Source of the DNA: Actinomycetota bacterium
Lineage (GTDB): Bacteria > Actinomycetota > Acidimicrobiia > IMCC26256 > PALSA-610
Direction: 5' to 3'
Length of the DNA: 5,058 nt
Assembly: GCA_030839005.1 (NCBI GenBank)
Contig: JAUZEM010000461.1
Span: 1-5,058 of the forward strand
Shown here: piece after piece, positions 3,828 through 5,058 of the stretch
Numbering within the stretch: the stretch's first letter is position 1
Layout: every line of letters begins with the position of its first letter
Notes under the pieces: generated by a model
The model's database searches: none
Told to the model about the DNA's origin: nothing
The model's input: only the letters and a program-made list of their open reading frames with translations
Program-made: the position numbers and the translations under genes

Positions 3828-4399
3828 TGGCGACGACCACGACTGCGTCGCCGCGCTTGAAGCAGCGGTTCGAGAGCGAGCTGAAGGCCCAGCTGCAGAA
3901 TGAGCTCGGCCTCACCAACGTCATGCAGGTTCCGCAGCCGGTCAAGATCGTGGTGAACATGGGGGTGGGCCGGGCGACGCAGCAGCGTTCGCTGCTCGAC
4001 GGCGCGGTCACCGACCTCACCATCATCACGGGCCAGAAACCACTCGTCACCAAGGCCAAGAAGTCGATCGCGAACTTCAAGCTCCGTGAGGGGAACGAGA
4101 TCGGTGCCAAGGTGACCTTGCGGGGCGACCGGATGTGGGAGTTCTACGACCGGCTCGTGAGTCTCGCGATCCCGCGCATCCGCGACTTCCGCGGGATGCC
4201 ACCCAAGCAATTCGACGGACATGGGAACTACACGTTCGGGCTCAACGAACAGCTCGTGTTCCCCGAGATCGACTACGACAAGATCGACAGCGTTCGCGGC
4301 ATGAACGTGACGATCGTGACCACAGCGGAGACCGACGACCAGGGGCGTGCGCTCCTGCGCGTGCTCGGGTTCCCGTTCCGCCGCGACGGGCAGGGGTGA
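3827..4399 (+). CDS. rplE: 50S ribosomal protein L5
   Basis: 190 aa; E. coli L5 is 179 aa, and actinobacterial versions are commonly slightly longer at the N-terminus. L5 binds 5S rRNA and links it, with L18, to the central protuberance of the 50S subunit, contacting S13 and P-site tRNA. After a short MATTTTASP leader come the helix RLKQRFESELKAQL, the segment PVKIVVNMGVGRA (residues 38-50; NMGVG is a hallmark), TGQKPLVTKAKKSIANFKLR (68-87), the GAKVTLRGDRMWEFYDRLV block (93-111), IPRIRDFRG and the NYTFGLNEQLVFPEIDYDKI block (134-153). The end GMNVTIVTTAETDDQGRALL is also typical. The start overlaps the rplX stop and has an ideal SD. rpsN follows after 4 nt, with AGGGGTG at the rplE end as its SD. 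Confidence 0.98.
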   Translation: MATTTTASPRLKQRFESELKAQLQNELGLTNVMQVPQPVKIVVNMGVGRATQQRSLLDGAVTDLTIITGQKPLVTKAKKSIANFKLREGNEIGAKVTLRGDRMWEFYDRLVSLAIPRIRDFRGMPPKQFDGHGNYTFGLNEQLVFPEIDYDKIDSVRGMNVTIVTTAETDDQGRALLRVLGFPFRRDGQG

Positions 4400-4403
4400 A
4401 TCG

Positions 4404-4589
4404 ATGGCCAAGAAGGCACTCGTCAACAAGCAGCAGGCCAAGCCGAAGTTCAAGGTGCGCGCGTACACGCGTTGTCGCCGTTGCGGCCGGGCTCGCTCGG
4501 TGTATCGCGACTTCGGGCTGTGCCGACTGTGTCTCCGGCAGATGGCGCACGCCGGAGAGATCCCCGGCATGACGAAGAGCTCATGGTGA
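4404..4589 (+). CDS. rpsN: 30S ribosomal protein S14, zinc-binding type (type Z)
   Basis: 61 aa, the exact length class of the short, zinc-binding S14 (about 61 aa, against about 100 for the zinc-free form). S14 sits in the 30S head near S3 and S10 and is added late in assembly. The family features are MAKKALVNKQ at the start, a CxxC pair at Cys24/Cys27 (YTRCRRCGRARSVYRDFGLC) and a second pair at Cys40/Cys43 (CRLCLRQMA), followed by the conserved end GEIPGMTKSSW. All four zinc ligands are present, so this is the C+ form. Many actinobacteria carry an additional zinc-free S14 paralogue elsewhere under Zur control; that cannot be judged from this window. The gene lies 4 nt after rplE and 16 nt before rpsH. 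Confidence 0.98.
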   Translation: MAKKALVNKQQAKPKFKVRAYTRCRRCGRARSVYRDFGLCRLCLRQMAHAGEIPGMTKSSW

Positions 4590-4590
4590 C

Positions 4591-4601
4591 GGGAGGGGAG
4601 G
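4591..4601 (+). promoter_or_regulatory. Purine-rich Shine-Dalgarno region for rpsH
   Basis: GGGAGGGGAGG ends 4 nt before GTG 4606 and 10 nt before ATG 4612, both in frame for S8. The site fits either start, so it does not separate the 134-aa and 132-aa forms. Confidence 0.7.
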
Positions 4602-4605
4602 CACA

Positions 4606-5010
4606 GTGACGATGACCGACCCGATCGCCGACATGTTGACCCGCATCCGGAACGCGAACGTCGCCTTCCACGACGATGTCGCCATGCCGTCGTCGAAGCT
4701 GAAGGAAGCGGTCGCGCTGATCCTGGAGCGCGAGGGCTATATCACCGGCTTCGAAGTGGTAGCGGACCCGAGCCGCCCGGGAAAGCGCTTGACGATCAAG
4801 ATGAAGTACTCGAGCGACCGCCGCCGGACGATCTCCGGATTGAAGCGCGTGTCGAGACCCGGCTTACGCGTCTACTCGAAGGCCGACGGTGTTCCGCGGG
4901 TTCTCGGCGGCATGGGAATTGCCATCTTGTCCACGAATCAGGGTCTGTTGACCGACCGCGAGGCGCGCGAGCGCCGCGTCGGCGGCGAGATCCTGTGCCA
5001 GGTCTGGTAG
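4606..5010 (+). CDS. rpsH: 30S ribosomal protein S8
   Basis: 134 aa from GTG 4606 (132 from ATG 4612); bacterial S8 is usually 130-133 aa. S8 is a primary 16S rRNA binder of the central domain (helix 21) and, in E. coli, the translational repressor of the spc operon. The N-terminus TMTDPIADMLTRIRNAN is canonical, followed by MPSSKLKEAVALILEREGYI (residues 27-46), then KRVSRPGLRVYSK (80-92) and the C-terminal signature STNQGLLTDREARE (109-122) plus GGEILCQVW at the end. The MTMTDPIADM form beginning with GTG is common in actinobacteria, so I keep 4606, but 4612 is nearly as good. Whether S8 autoregulates here is unknown; I could not identify a helix 21 mimic by eye around the L24-L5 junction. 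rplF starts 12 nt downstream. Confidence 0.97.
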   Translation: MTMTDPIADMLTRIRNANVAFHDDVAMPSSKLKEAVALILEREGYITGFEVVADPSRPGKRLTIKMKYSSDRRRTISGLKRVSRPGLRVYSKADGVPRVLGGMGIAILSTNQGLLTDREARERRVGGEILCQVW

Positions 5011-5022
5011 CGGAGCTGCGTC

Positions 5023-5058
5023 ATGTCGCGTATCGGAAAGCAACCGATCACGGTCCCG
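5023..5058 (+). CDS. rplF: 50S ribosomal protein L6, N-terminal fragment (continues past window)
   Basis: Only the first 12 codons are inside the window: MSRIGKQPITVP. This matches the near-invariant L6 start (MSRIGK-PI-VP), and rplF is the gene expected after rpsH in the spc cluster. L6 binds 23S rRNA near the sarcin-ricin loop in the GTPase-associated region of the 50S subunit. GGAG at 5012-5015 lies 7 nt upstream as the SD. The gene runs off the right edge; no truncation is implied. Confidence 0.93.
   Translation, partial: MSRIGKQPITVP

Noticed and set aside
3764..4570. 268-codon minus-strand ORF opposite rplE and rpsN
   Set aside because: Shadow of conserved genes; its His/Leu/Glu-rich translation looks like antisense of L5.

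Overview
The window is a conserved bacterial ribosomal-protein cluster read entirely on the + strand. It runs from the end of the S10-type block into the spc-type block: rplB (3' end) - rpsS - rplV - rpsC - rplP - rpmC - rpsQ | rplN - rplX - rplE - rpsN - rpsH - rplF (first 12 codons). Gene order matches the standard bacterial arrangement. The sequence is GC-rich with strong third-position G/C bias, S14 is the short zinc-binding type, and L22 and S3 carry long charged C-terminal extensions. Together these suggest a high-GC actinobacterium, possibly a deep lineage such as Acidimicrobiia. That placement is inference; no marker here fixes it.

Region 1-2710 is tightly packed. Gaps are 7 nt or 8 nt, 2 nt, or a 1-nt TGATG overlap, and Shine-Dalgarno (SD) sequences lie inside the 3' end of the gene before. 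This layout favours translational coupling. L22 (209 aa) has a basic linker and a strongly acidic tail beyond the usual ~115-residue core. S3 (313 aa) has about 100 extra residues, ending in a charged, helix-like segment.

Region 2710-3150 is the unusual part. The expected start of S17 is an ATG overlapping the rpmC stop, with a good SD. That frame meets a TAG after 17 codons, then continues in the same frame into recognisable S17 sequence. Either the sequence carries a nonsense change or error, or S17 is made from an internal GTG after a 17-codon leader. Next comes a 135-nt spacer exactly at the classical S10/spc boundary. It holds a 42-codon ORF overlapping the rpsQ stop (ATGA), a four-unit 5-bp tandem repeat and a perfect 10-bp GC hairpin with a 3-nt loop.

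Region 3151-5058 is again compact: L14, L24 (with a CxxC...CxxC putative zinc ribbon), L5, S14 (zinc type), S8 and the start of L6. All products are structural parts of the 30S or 50S subunit and are probably co-transcribed. I saw no tRNA, mobile element, CRISPR array or convincing promoter. Minus-strand ORFs are high-GC shadows. I did not find a new multi-gene system; the points of interest are the rpsQ start, the boundary spacer and the protein extensions.
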